A DNA stretch of 64,000 nt from JADJYF01 sp965278995 (GCA_965278995.1 OZ257136.1:2356001-2420000), one strand, 5' to 3'; positions 1 through 7,302 are shown, counted from the stretch's first letter. A program made the numbers and translations. Notes: generated by a model from the sequence alone, not told the origin.

Positions 1-1
1 G

Positions 2-91
2 GCCCATGCCCGCCCGCACTCGCTGGCGTGGATCTCACGCCGTGGCAGTCTGCTGCGCCTGTCGAAGCAACAGGTACTGCAATGCCGATAG
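2..91 (+). CDS. possible 3' end of an unidentified upstream gene
   Basis: The first bases stay open in the second reading frame up to a TAG, giving a short Arg/Leu-rich C-terminus that ends in KQQVLQCR. Third codon positions are GC-rich, as in the neighbouring genes. A competing frame (positions 1-162) also stays open and would overlap the start of the next gene by a few bases, so the frame is not settled. No motif is visible and no function can be assigned. Confidence 0.25.
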   Translation, partial: AHARPHSLAWISRRGSLLRLSKQQVLQCR

Positions 92-151
92 CGGAGGAAA
101 TCAATTTCTGGCTGTATGCCGCGCATCCAACGGCCGCCGAGGAAACAACCC

Positions 152-1666
152 ATGAGCACTGAGCTCGCACTGACTGCGTTCTTCGCCGACATCGCCGCTC
201 AACTCGGCGCAGCGGCCGTCAATCGCAGCGTCGAGACGGTGCAGCGTTATGGCGAGAACCACCTGCCAACCGGCGACAAGCGACCGGCGGGCGTGGTCTA
301 TCCCAGCAGTGTGGAAGATGTCGAAACGATAGTCGCGTTGGCCAATACACACGGCGTCGTGCTGTATCCGATCAGCACCGGCCAGAACCAGGGTCTGGGA
401 CTGCGCTCGCCGGTCACTGCCGGGCAGGTCGTCATCGATCTCGGGCGACACATGAACCGCATCCTCGAAATCGACGAAACGCTCGCGTATGCCGTGCTCG
501 AGCCGGGCGTCACTTACCAGCAACTGTATGACGAACTCGGCCGACGCGGACATCGCCTGATGCTGGACACGACGTCGGGCCCGCCAGCCGGTGGCGTACT
601 AGGTAATACGATGGATGGCGGTGCCGGCTATACGCCGTACTTCGATCATCTGTACATGAGTTGCGGACTCGAAGTCGTTCTCGGAAATGGTCAGCGCCTG
701 CGTACCGGTGATGGCGCTTTGCCTGGAACGCGAGCCTGGCACGTTTCCAAATATTCCATCGGTCCTCGCCTGGAGGGCTTGTTCGTGCAATCGAGCTTTG
801 GCATTACGACACGCATGGGTGTGTGGTTGATGCCACGCCCGCCGGTGGTCCGGAGTTTTTTCTTCGCTTTTCCGGATGACGCGGATCTCGAAGAAATCAT
901 CGAGATGTGCCGACCATTGAAACTGAGCAACATGGTCCCGACGCTGTTCAAGGTGACCAACGATATCTATGCTCTCGGGACGGAATGCACGCATCCGGAA
1001 TATGCCGAGCACGGCGGAACACGAACTCTGTCGGAGTCCGCCAGACGGTCGCTTCAACAGCAGTATGGTTGTGGGGCATGGCTGGTTTCCGGTGCGTTCT
1101 ACGGGGCATCGGAGACTGCACTTGCACCGTTCATCGAGCGTGTGAAAGCGCATTTCATGCGATCAGGCAAAGCGAGCTATATCGATCATGACACCGCCGA
1201 AGCAAATCCGATGCTGCGCATTCATCTCGATTCGTTCCGTGGAGTACCGACCGCAGCGGAGTTGAAGCTGCTGGCCTGGCGACCTGGCGGTGGTCTCATC
1301 TGGTTCCTGCCTGGCACACCCATGGTCGGTCAGACTGCCAACGCGCATCAGACACTGGCGCGCCGCATCTACACAGAACATGGTTTCGAGTACATCTGCG
1401 AGTACGTTTGCGGTGCGCGCTTTGCCCGTGGCCTGCACGTGCTCATCTACAATCGAGAGGATGAAGCCGAAACTGCGCGCGCCGATGCCTGCTATCGCGA
1501 GCTCGCGCGCGCGTTCGCCGAAAGCGGGTATTCGGTCGGGCGCGCAGCGACGGGCTATCACGCGCTGCACATGGCACAACTCGATCCGACATTTACTGCG
1601 GTCTGCGCCGCGCTCAAAACCGCGCTTGACCCCAACGGCGTGATCGCCGCCGGCCGTTATGTCTGA
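152..1666 (+). CDS. FAD-linked oxidase of the 4-cresol dehydrogenase / vanillyl-alcohol oxidase family
   Basis: The 504-residue protein is predicted to oxidise a para-alkylphenol or related alcohol using FAD. The N-terminal half is a PCMH-type FAD-binding domain: VVYPSSVEDVETIVALAN, then PISTGQNQGLG, then SGPPAGGVLGNTMDGGAGYTPY. The C-terminal half is the VAO-type substrate domain and ends in the family's usual ALDPNGVIAAGRYV. Length fits the family (about 500-560). An upstream in-frame ATG at 116 exists, but the ATG at 152 follows a GAGGAAA ribosome site and gives a normal N-terminus. 4-Cresol dehydrogenases need a cytochrome subunit, and no CXXCH protein adjoins this gene, so an oxidase or another electron acceptor is possible. 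The family is clear; the substrate is not. Confidence 0.85.
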   Translation: MSTELALTAFFADIAAQLGAAAVNRSVETVQRYGENHLPTGDKRPAGVVYPSSVEDVETIVALANTHGVVLYPISTGQNQGLGLRSPVTAGQVVIDLGRHMNRILEIDETLAYAVLEPGVTYQQLYDELGRRGHRLMLDTTSGPPAGGVLGNTMDGGAGYTPYFDHLYMSCGLEVVLGNGQRLRTGDGALPGTRAWHVSKYSIGPRLEGLFVQSSFGITTRMGVWLMPRPPVVRSFFFAFPDDADLEEIIEMCRPLKLSNMVPTLFKVTNDIYALGTECTHPEYAEHGGTRTLSESARRSLQQQYGCGAWLVSGAFYGASETALAPFIERVKAHFMRSGKASYIDHDTAEANPMLRIHLDSFRGVPTAAELKLLAWRPGGGLIWFLPGTPMVGQTANAHQTLARRIYTEHGFEYICEYVCGARFARGLHVLIYNREDEAETARADACYRELARAFAESGYSVGRAATGYHALHMAQLDPTFTAVCAALKTALDPNGVIAAGRYV

Positions 1667-1732
1667 GATTGAGTTCAATCAGGCGAACTGCCGGTGCTGC
1701 GCTGTGATTGTCAAAACAGGAGACAGGCTCTC

Positions 1733-2953
1733 ATGAGTATCAGTCAACGCACGCTCAAACTCGAAGCCGGCGACGGTGCTCGCTTCGTTTGCTATATCGC
1801 GATACCCGAAAGCGGCAGCGGGCCCGGTCTCATTCTGCTGCACGACGCTCACGGCGCCGGCGATCACATGAAACATCAGGCCAACTTGTATGCTGAGGAA
1901 GGATGGGTGGTGGCACTACCCGATCTCTATGCGCGCCAAGGCGGTGCTCAGGAACTCGGTTTCGATGCACTCGGCAATGCGCGCGCTGCCGATCTCGCGG
2001 CCGCGCTCGAACCAGAGCGCGCGCTGGCCGATATCGCCGTCACCTGTGTCGCGCTGCAGGGACTGCCGGAGCGCGTTGGTGCGCTGGGCATCGTCGGCCA
2101 TGGTCCAGGCGCTCGACTGGCGCTCCGTTACGCCGCGCGCGAACCAGCCATCGTATGCGCGGTGGCGTGTTCACCGACTGCGATCGATGCGGACGGCGTT
2201 CCGCCCTGCCCGACCGTGATCCATATCGGCGAGTCCGACCCGACTTTCGCACCGCCCATGGCAGCGACGCTCACGCGCGTGTTCGCGGCACAACCGCAGA
2301 TCTCATTGCATGTCTACCCGGGCGCGGGTGCCAGCTTCGACGAACGTAATCACCGTAACTTTCAGCGCGCAGCAGCCGGCATGGCGCGCTCACGGACGCT
2401 CGCATGTCTGCGTGCCGCACTCGGCCCGCAATACGACCTCGCCACGCTGTGGGATGCGCATCTTTATTCGGAATTCGCCGACAGGGACGTCGACGTTTCG
2501 ATGTCAACGATGGTCGATGAGCCTTATGTGCTGGTCGTACCGACGATTACCGGTGGCACGGGTAAGCGCGATCTGCATCGTTGGTACAGCGATCATTTTC
2601 ATTTTCAGAATCCTGCCGACACCCACATCGTGCCGATCTCGCGAACAGTCGGCGCTGATCGAATTGTTGATGAATTCGTGTTCTGCTGTACCCACGATCG
2701 CGTAATGGATTGGCTGCTGCCCGGCATCGCGCCTACCGGCAAGACTGTCGAGGTGCCGATGATCGCGGTGGTCAATTTCCGCGGTTCGCGCCTGTACCAC
2801 GAACACATCTGGTGGGATCAGGCGAGCGTGCTGGTGCAGGTAGGGCTGCTCGATCCAACCGGACTGCCAGTCACCGGCGCCGAACAGGCTGCTGCCATCC
2901 AGGACGAGTCGTTACCGCGCAACCGCCTGATCGCAAGCTGGGCATCGTCATGA
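1733..2953 (+). CDS. dienelactone hydrolase-like domain fused to a SnoaL/NTF2-like domain, catalytic residues missing
   Basis: The protein has 406 residues. Residues 1-240 have the alpha/beta hydrolase layout of dienelactone hydrolases (GLILLHDAHGAGDHMKHQA; GESDPTF; YPGAG). Residues about 245-400 look like a SnoaL/NTF2 barrel (DEFVFCCTHD, HEHIWWDQASVLVQVGLLD). The nucleophile elbow reads G122-H-G-P-G126, so Gly stands where the catalytic Cys or Ser should be. The family motif YPGAGHxF reads YPGAGASF, so the catalytic His is absent too. The acid Asp169 remains. The first domain is therefore probably not a working hydrolase, and the C-terminal barrel may carry the activity. The start at 1733 follows AGGAGA; it lies 66 bp after the flavoprotein gene in the same direction and may share its transcript. 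Confidence 0.8.
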   Translation: MSISQRTLKLEAGDGARFVCYIAIPESGSGPGLILLHDAHGAGDHMKHQANLYAEEGWVVALPDLYARQGGAQELGFDALGNARAADLAAALEPERALADIAVTCVALQGLPERVGALGIVGHGPGARLALRYAAREPAIVCAVACSPTAIDADGVPPCPTVIHIGESDPTFAPPMAATLTRVFAAQPQISLHVYPGAGASFDERNHRNFQRAAAGMARSRTLACLRAALGPQYDLATLWDAHLYSEFADRDVDVSMSTMVDEPYVLVVPTITGGTGKRDLHRWYSDHFHFQNPADTHIVPISRTVGADRIVDEFVFCCTHDRVMDWLLPGIAPTGKTVEVPMIAVVNFRGSRLYHEHIWWDQASVLVQVGLLDPTGLPVTGAEQAAAIQDESLPRNRLIASWASS

Positions 2954-2972
2954 TCGTGAAGCGCCGTGCACC

Positions 2973-3134
2973 AAGGACCTTGGTCAGAATTATCTCGTCA
3001 ACATCGAGGGTGTTCCTGAGCGGGTGCAGCAAGGCGCGATTCGCGGGCAATAGCGGGGCTATTGCCAAGATGAGCAACGCAGCGGCAGCCGGTCAGGAAC
3101 AGCCGAATGTAGAGATAATTCTGCCCAGGGTCCT
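2973..3134. repeat. 162-bp imperfect palindromic element (MITE/REP-like)
   Basis: The outer arms at 2973-2996 and 3112-3134 are inverted copies built on AGGACC-TGG-CAGAATTATCTC with two mismatches. Inner blocks also pair (GTTCCTGA near 3012 with TCAGGAAC near 3092). The centre at 3046-3066 is a perfect hairpin, GGCAATAG-CGGGG-CTATTGCC. It fills the gap between two same-strand genes, and its right end supplies the weak ribosome site of the acyl-CoA dehydrogenase gene. There is no second copy in this window and no transposase. Confidence 0.7.
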
Positions 3135-3137
3135 AAG

Positions 3138-4289
3138 ATGCTGTTGACACCCGATCAGCAGCGCGTTCGTGACGCTGCTGGCGCTTACGCCATGCGCGCC
3201 ATTGCACCTCACGCTGCGCAGTGGGAACGCGATGGCACAGGCACACCGCCGGCGGTACTGCACGAGATGGGCGAACTCGGCTATTTCGGGCTGCTTGCGC
3301 CACAGGCCTGCGGCGGCAGCGCGCTCGATCATGTCAGCTATGCCGCTATCGTCGAGGAGTTCGCTGCCGCCGATTGCGGCCTCACCAACCTGTTGTGCGT
3401 TTCGAACTCGCCGGTCACAACAGCGCTTCGAGATTACGGCACTGCCGAGCAGCATCGCCGTTATCTCATGCCGCTGGCGAGCGGCCAGTTACGCGGCTGT
3501 TTTCTGCTGACAGAAGCTGCCGCCGGCTCCGATGCGGCTGCGATAACGACGCGTGCCGAGGTCTGCGCCGATGGCTATCGCCTGCATGGTCTGAAGCAGT
3601 TCGTCACCGCCGGACAAAGTGCACAGATTGCGCTGGTCATCGCTGTCACGGACCGTAGTGCTGGCAAGCGCGGGATGAGCGCGTTCCTGGTTCCTACCGA
3701 TGCCAGCGGTTATGTGGTAACACGACTCGAAGACAAACTCGGTCATCGCAACTGCGATACTGCGGAAATCCTGCTCGATGGCGTGCTGGTCGACGCCGTG
3801 CAGCGACTCGGCGCACCGGGCGACGGTTATCGGATTGCGCTCGCCTATCTCCAGGGCGGACGAATTGGCGTCGCCGCGCAGGCGCTCGGTGTGGCACGCG
3901 CTGCGCTCGAGGCCGCAATTGCTTACGCCGGCCAGCGTGAGACTTTCGGTCGCCCGATACGCGAACATCAGGCAATCGGCTTTCGACTGGCCGAGATGGC
4001 GACTGCAGTGACCGCCGCACGTCAGCTCACCTGGCACGCGGCAGCGCTTGCTGACAGCGGTGCACGCGCGCTGGTCGAAGCGTCGATGGCCAAAGCGCAC
4101 GCCTCGACAATGGCCGAGCACGTCTGTTCGCAGGCATTGCAGATCCACGGCGGTTACGGCTACACCCGTGACTGCGCCGTCGAAAAGTTCTATCGCGATG
4201 CCCGCGTGCTCAGCATCTATGAGGGAACCAACGATATTCAAAATCTCGTCATTGCCCGCGAACTCGGTGTGAACTGGCAGCCGCGCTGA
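3138..4289 (+). CDS. acyl-CoA dehydrogenase
   Basis: This 383-residue FAD enzyme should introduce a trans-2 double bond into an acyl-CoA. The N-terminal helical domain is followed by the FAD/substrate signature LLTEAAAGSDAAAITTRA (about residues 118-135) and by the C-terminal bundle containing QIHGGYGYTRDCAVEKFYRDAR. The catalytic glutamate is visible in YEGTNDIQ near the C-terminus. Length is normal for the short- to medium-chain group. The ATG sits three bases beyond the palindromic element, with only a weak AGGG-type site from that element upstream. The acyl chain is unknown; the context suggests a branched or aromatic-derived CoA ester. Confidence 0.92.
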   Translation: MLLTPDQQRVRDAAGAYAMRAIAPHAAQWERDGTGTPPAVLHEMGELGYFGLLAPQACGGSALDHVSYAAIVEEFAAADCGLTNLLCVSNSPVTTALRDYGTAEQHRRYLMPLASGQLRGCFLLTEAAAGSDAAAITTRAEVCADGYRLHGLKQFVTAGQSAQIALVIAVTDRSAGKRGMSAFLVPTDASGYVVTRLEDKLGHRNCDTAEILLDGVLVDAVQRLGAPGDGYRIALAYLQGGRIGVAAQALGVARAALEAAIAYAGQRETFGRPIREHQAIGFRLAEMATAVTAARQLTWHAAALADSGARALVEASMAKAHASTMAEHVCSQALQIHGGYGYTRDCAVEKFYRDARVLSIYEGTNDIQNLVIARELGVNWQPR

Positions 4290-4326
4290 GCGCGGCCGTC
4301 GACAAGCGGCCCTGCCGCGACCAATC

Positions 4327-4356
4327 TTGACGCCCCCGCGCCCGATGCTGTCTACT
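4327..4356 (+). promoter_or_regulatory. candidate sigma-70 promoter of pucC
   Basis: TTGACG at 4327-4332 and TCTACT at 4351-4356 are separated by 18 bp and lie 38 bp upstream of the pucC ATG. The -10 overlaps the TGT-N12-ACA operator at 4349, as expected for direct repression. It was found by eye only. Confidence 0.45.
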
Positions 4357-4366
4357 TTGGTTTACA
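4349..4366. promoter_or_regulatory. PpsR/CrtJ-type operator upstream of pucC
   Basis: The sequence TGTCTACTTTGGTTTACA matches the TGT-N12-ACA palindrome recognised by PpsR/CrtJ. It overlaps the candidate -10 of pucC, and a ppsR gene is present at 58168-59598. A single match of this short motif is weak alone; its position before a photosynthesis gene gives it weight. Confidence 0.65.
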
Positions 4367-4393
4367 CAAGGGTCGCGGACGCGTGCGCTGACG

Positions 4394-5830
4394 ATGAATC
4401 GCTACAGCCAGAAAGTCATGCAGGTGTGGGTGGGAATGGGCTCACGCTTTCTGCCGTTCGCCGATGTCGCGACGCCGGATCTGCCGCTCTCGCGCCTGCT
4501 GCGGTTGTCGCTGTTCCAAGTCTCGGTCGGCATGGCAACCGTGTTGCTGGTCGGCACCTTGAATCGCGTGATGATAGTCGAGCTCGGCGTTCCGGCATCG
4601 CTCGTCGCCGTCATGATTTCGCTGCCGCTGCTGTTCGCGCCGTTTCGTGCGCTGATTGGCTTTCGCTCGGATACGCACCATTCCGCGCTGGGCTGGAAGC
4701 GCGTCCCGTTCATCTGGAAAGGGACGATGCTCCAGTTCGGCGGTTTGGCAATCATGCCGTTTGCGCTGCTGGTACTGTCCGGCGGCGGGAATGCCGACAG
4801 CGTGCCAGCGTGGGTCGGGCAGCTCGGTGCCGGTCTCGCTTTTCTGCTCGTCGGTGCCGGCCTGCATACGACACAGACTGCCGGTCTCGCCCTGGCTACC
4901 GATCTGGTGGCGCCAGAATCGCAACCGAATGTCGTCGGCCTGATGTACGTGATGTTGTTACTCGGCACCATGGCGAGTGCACTGGTGTTCGGTGCACTGC
5001 TGGTCAATTTCACGCCGGGTCGACTCATTCAAGTCGTGCAGGGCGCGGCCGTCGTTTCGATCGCCTTGAACATGCTGGCACTGTGGAAACAGGAAATACG
5101 CCGGCCGCCGCGCGGCGCGCCAGCCGCACAGGAGCCGACTTTCCGCGCATCATGGGACGCCTTCATCCGCGGCGATCGCGCCATGCGTCATCTCGTCGCT
5201 GTCGGGCTCGGCACGATGGCTTTCAGCATGCAGGATGTCCTGCTCGAACCCTATGGCGGTGCCATCCTGAATCTGACGGTCAGCGCGACCACCAAACTGA
5301 CCGCAACCCTGGCGGTCGGAGGATTGCTCGGCTTTGCGCTTGCATCACGCGTTTTGAGTCGGGGCGGCAGTCCATTCCGCATGTCCAGCTATGGAGCGCT
5401 GCTTGGTGTGCCGGCTTTTCTCGGCGTGATCTTTTCCGCACCACTGCTATCGCCGCCTATATTTGCCTGTGCCACCCTGCTGATCGGCCTTGGTGCCGGA
5501 CTCTTTGGTCATGGCACATTGACCGCAACGATGAATCTGGCTCCAGCGAATCAGCGCGGCCTGGCCCTCGGCACCTGGGGCGCTGTGCAGGCCTCGGCGG
5601 CCGGTATTGCGGTAGCGACGGGTGGGGTGCTTCGAGATATCGTGGCAGGGCTCGAGCAACGCAGTCTGCTAGGACCGCTGCCGACGGGCCCGGCTACCGG
5701 TTACCTGTTCGTCTATGCCCTCGAAGTGCTGTTGCTGCTGGCAACGGTCGTCACGCTGTGGCCGCTGGTCCGACAGCCGCTGCCGGCGCCCGCTGCGCAG
5801 CTGGACGACGTCGTCGAGCCCGCCGCCTGA
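4394..5830 (+). CDS. pucC: PucC/LhaA-family light-harvesting complex assembly protein
   Basis: The 478-residue inner-membrane protein belongs to the PucC/BCH2 branch of the major facilitator fold, which helps assemble light-harvesting complexes and may deliver bacteriochlorophyll. Family signatures are plain: GSRFLPFADVATPDLPLSR at the N-terminus, LFQVSVGMATVLLVGTLNR, GWKRVPFIWKGTMLQFGG and HTTQTAGLALATDLVAPES. About twelve hydrophobic segments are present and the length is typical. No strong ribosome site precedes the ATG; the next in-frame ATG (4418) would lose only eight residues. It converges on pucBA and carries its own PpsR-type operator, so it is probably co-regulated with pucBA but transcribed separately. 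Confidence 0.95.
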   Translation: MNRYSQKVMQVWVGMGSRFLPFADVATPDLPLSRLLRLSLFQVSVGMATVLLVGTLNRVMIVELGVPASLVAVMISLPLLFAPFRALIGFRSDTHHSALGWKRVPFIWKGTMLQFGGLAIMPFALLVLSGGGNADSVPAWVGQLGAGLAFLLVGAGLHTTQTAGLALATDLVAPESQPNVVGLMYVMLLLGTMASALVFGALLVNFTPGRLIQVVQGAAVVSIALNMLALWKQEIRRPPRGAPAAQEPTFRASWDAFIRGDRAMRHLVAVGLGTMAFSMQDVLLEPYGGAILNLTVSATTKLTATLAVGGLLGFALASRVLSRGGSPFRMSSYGALLGVPAFLGVIFSAPLLSPPIFACATLLIGLGAGLFGHGTLTATMNLAPANQRGLALGTWGAVQASAAGIAVATGGVLRDIVAGLEQRSLLGPLPTGPATGYLFVYALEVLLLLATVVTLWPLVRQPLPAPAAQLDDVVEPAA

Positions 5831-5890
5831 ATCGAGCTGCCCTGATCTGGCCAGAAACCATCAGCATGGCAGGCTCGTAGCGCAAGTCGG

Positions 5891-5913
5891 GTTGGACTCC
5901 GGCGGAGTCCAAC
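5891..5913. terminator. hairpin between convergent pucC and pucA
   Basis: GTTGGACTCC-GGC-GGAGTCCAAC is a perfect 10-bp stem with a 3-base loop, placed between two converging genes. There is no T-run on either strand, so it would be a weak or Rho-assisted bidirectional terminator. Confidence 0.5.
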
Positions 5914-5953
5914 CCCGTCTACAGCCCGACGGCTTTACGCGACGACGATAGCG

Positions 5954-6223
5954 TTACTTCGCTGCCGTGGTCTGCTGAGCGACATCGGCGACCAGGGTCG
6001 CCGGCAGTCCGCTGGCGCTCGCCAGCGGCGCCGCGCTGTCAGCTGCATTGGCAGGTGCAGACGAGACCGCCGCTGCATAGCTCCCGTTGAAATAAGCCGG
6101 GTACCAGTCAGTGTTGGTCAGGACCGCGCCATGGACAATCAACGACGTCACAGCGACAGCGCCCAGGAACAAGGGCAGACCGATAGAAGGATTGACCACG
6201 CACCAGATTTCTTTTTGGTTCAT
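5954..6223 (-). CDS. pucA: light-harvesting 2 (B800-850 type) alpha subunit with Ala-rich tail
   Basis: The 89-residue protein starts MNQKEIWCVVNPSIGLP, matching LH2 alpha peptides, and has one membrane helix with the bacteriochlorophyll-ligand His31 (TSLIVHGAVL). The following WYPAYF places Tyr44 and Phe45 at the positions that tune the B850 band in studied LH2 complexes. Residues 46-89 form an Ala/Ser-rich extension, which makes the chain longer than the usual 50-60 residues; Rubrivivax-type LH2 alpha also has an Ala-rich tail. The ribosome site AGGAGG overlaps the pucB stop region, so the two genes are translationally close. Expression should come from the PpsR-controlled pucB promoter. 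Confidence 0.95.
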   Translation of the reverse strand: MNQKEIWCVVNPSIGLPLFLGAVAVTSLIVHGAVLTNTDWYPAYFNGSYAAAVSSAPANAADSAAPLASASGLPATLVADVAQQTTAAK

Positions 6224-6235
6224 GCTCAGTCCTCC

Positions 6236-6397
6236 TCAATGCAGCCAGGGGGTATAGATATACGCAAGCAGATGGGCTACCAGTGAGATAGCGCCAAAGA
6301 CACGCGTGCCATCGATCAGGTGCTTATGCAGCTCCTCCGATTCCGCCAGGGTCAATCCAGTCGGCCAGACTCGGTTCGGGTCATTTAAATCAGCCAT
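6236..6397 (-). CDS. pucB: light-harvesting 2 beta subunit
   Basis: This short gene of 53 codons encodes MADLNDPNRVWPTGLTL followed by ESEELHKHLIDGTRVFG and the single membrane helix LVAHLLAYIYTPWLH. His42 in the AHxxAxxxxPWL pattern is the expected bacteriochlorophyll ligand, and ELHKHLIDGTRVF is close to known LH2 beta peptides. A GGAGGTGG ribosome site lies just upstream of the ATG at 6397. The gene precedes pucA with a 12-bp gap, the standard pucBA order. Two tandem PpsR-type operators lie about 115-160 bp upstream. The identification rests on the whole sequence and is firm. Confidence 0.95.
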   Translation of the reverse strand: MADLNDPNRVWPTGLTLAESEELHKHLIDGTRVFGAISLVAHLLAYIYTPWLH

Positions 6398-6511
6398 ACG
6401 GCCACCTCCACAAAGGACTACTAACGACGTTCGTGCTGGACCCGCACGTGGGTGGTTTCAACATCGCCACGAGGGGGACTGCCACGTACCGCCGCACGCC
6501 CCAGGTTGCAC

Positions 6512-6529
6512 TGTAAGTTTATTCTTACA
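6512..6529. promoter_or_regulatory. PpsR/CrtJ operator 1 of pucBA
   Basis: TGTAAGTTTATTCTTACA is an exact TGT-N12-ACA palindrome whose symmetry extends to CTGTAAG...CTTACAG. It covers the candidate -10 hexamer of the pucBA promoter. Confidence 0.8.
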
Positions 6530-6543
6530 GTAATAATTGTCAA
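6516..6543 (-). promoter_or_regulatory. candidate sigma-70 promoter of pucBA
   Basis: On the minus strand a consensus -35 TTGACA (6543-6538) and a -10-like TAAACT (6521-6516) are 16 bp apart, about 120 bp upstream of pucB. Both hexamers lie inside the two PpsR-type palindromes, so repressor binding would block polymerase directly. Confidence 0.6.
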
Positions 6544-6555
6544 TTTAAATAGACA
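6538..6555. promoter_or_regulatory. PpsR/CrtJ operator 2 of pucBA
   Basis: TGTCAATTTAAATAGACA is a second TGT-N12-ACA site, 8 bp from operator 1. An 8-bp gap between two such sites is the spacing known for cooperative CrtJ binding at the Rhodobacter bchC promoter. Its TGTCAA end, read on the minus strand, is part of the TTGACA -35 element. Confidence 0.8.
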
Positions 6556-6586
6556 GAAGCGCGTTCAACTAGCTGGGGTTGGCGGA

Positions 6587-6606
6587 GCCGGGCGGAGTTG
6601 CCCGGC
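6587..6606. terminator. hairpin downstream of the repeat-protein gene
   Basis: GCCGGGC-GGAGTT-GCCCGGC lies 16 bp after the stop codon of the gene at 6623-7219 and before the pucBA promoter. It lacks a T-run, so it may insulate pucBA from upstream transcription but is not a textbook terminator. Confidence 0.4.
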
Positions 6607-6622
6607 CCGCTAAGAGGGGTGC

Positions 6623-7219
6623 TCAGCGCCGGCCAGAACGGCCTTTTGTCAGCAGCGGCAGGCCGAGCATCGACGACAAGGGCGCCGCGTTGCGCGCCAG
6701 CATCGGCAAACCCAGCAGGGCAGAGAATGGCGCCGGATTTCGCGCCGACCCCGTGTTGCCCATGACCGGGCGATACCGCTTACCTTCGCGCAGCAGCACC
6801 GGCAGTTTCCAGAACGAAGAAAACGGTGCCGCGCCGTGGATTGTCACCGGCATGTTCAGCGCCGACGAAATCGGCGCCGCTTCATCCCAGGTCGGGCTCT
6901 GCTCAGCTACGGCATCGATTCCCGAAGCGACCGGGCCGAAGCTGTCCAGTATCGCCGTCACTGCCCGACCGGTGCCGATAGGAGCGCGAACACTGACGAC
7001 AGTCAAACCACGCAGGACGCAGGCGGCATAGGCGCTGGCATAGCCCTTCAGTACGTAACCGATGCGGATCGCCTTGGCGATGTCCTCTGCCGATTGGGCG
7101 GGCTCACGCGGACTGACCTGGTTACTGAGTTCGCCGCCAAAGCCATTGGCTTTCAGTTCGTTCATCACGTTCTGAGCCTGCTGGGCGGTTTCGTATACGC
7201 GAACGATGGGTTGAATCAC
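6623..7219 (-). CDS. unrecognised protein: GSP17M/YflT-like N-domain plus five 16-residue repeats
   Basis: The 198-residue protein has two parts. Residues 1-100 resemble the general-stress 17M fold: RVYETAQQAQNVMNELKANGF, then GYASAYAACVLRGLTVVSV. Residues 114-193 split exactly into five 16-residue units: AAPISSALNMPVTIHG, AAPFSSFWKLPVLLRE, a degenerate unit at 146-161, PAPFSALLGLPMLARN and AAPLSSMLGLPLLTKG. The chosen start is the GTG at 7219, which follows AAGGAG; a longer reading to 7318 has no ribosome site. It sits directly upstream of pucBA, and a TGT-N12-ACA operator at 7285-7302 overlaps a TTGACA on its strand. A photosynthesis-linked role is inferred from the operator and position only. 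Confidence 0.7.
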   Translation of the reverse strand: MIQPIVRVYETAQQAQNVMNELKANGFGGELSNQVSPREPAQSAEDIAKAIRIGYVLKGYASAYAACVLRGLTVVSVRAPIGTGRAVTAILDSFGPVASGIDAVAEQSPTWDEAAPISSALNMPVTIHGAAPFSSFWKLPVLLREGKRYRPVMGNTGSARNPAPFSALLGLPMLARNAAPLSSMLGLPLLTKGRSGRR

Positions 7220-7284
7220 GATGGCTCCTTGCACAGACTCGGTTTGTTTCAATGTGCCTGACAGCATCACCTGCGACGTGCAAC

Positions 7285-7302
7285 TGTCAACTAAATGGTA
7301 CA
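7285..7302. promoter_or_regulatory. PpsR/CrtJ-type operator upstream of the repeat-protein gene
   Basis: TGTCAACTAAATGGTACA fits TGT-N12-ACA. On the minus strand its left end reads TTGACA (7290-7285), 66 bp before the GTG of the repeat-protein gene, the same overlap of -35 and operator as at pucBA. The -10 on that strand is poor. The site could also act on the divergent gene at 7405. Confidence 0.55.

Noticed and set aside
4327..5880. A long Arg-rich open frame overlapping pucC
   Set aside because: It is an out-of-frame shadow of pucC with Arg/Ala-rich low-information sequence; pucC in the other frame is unmistakable.
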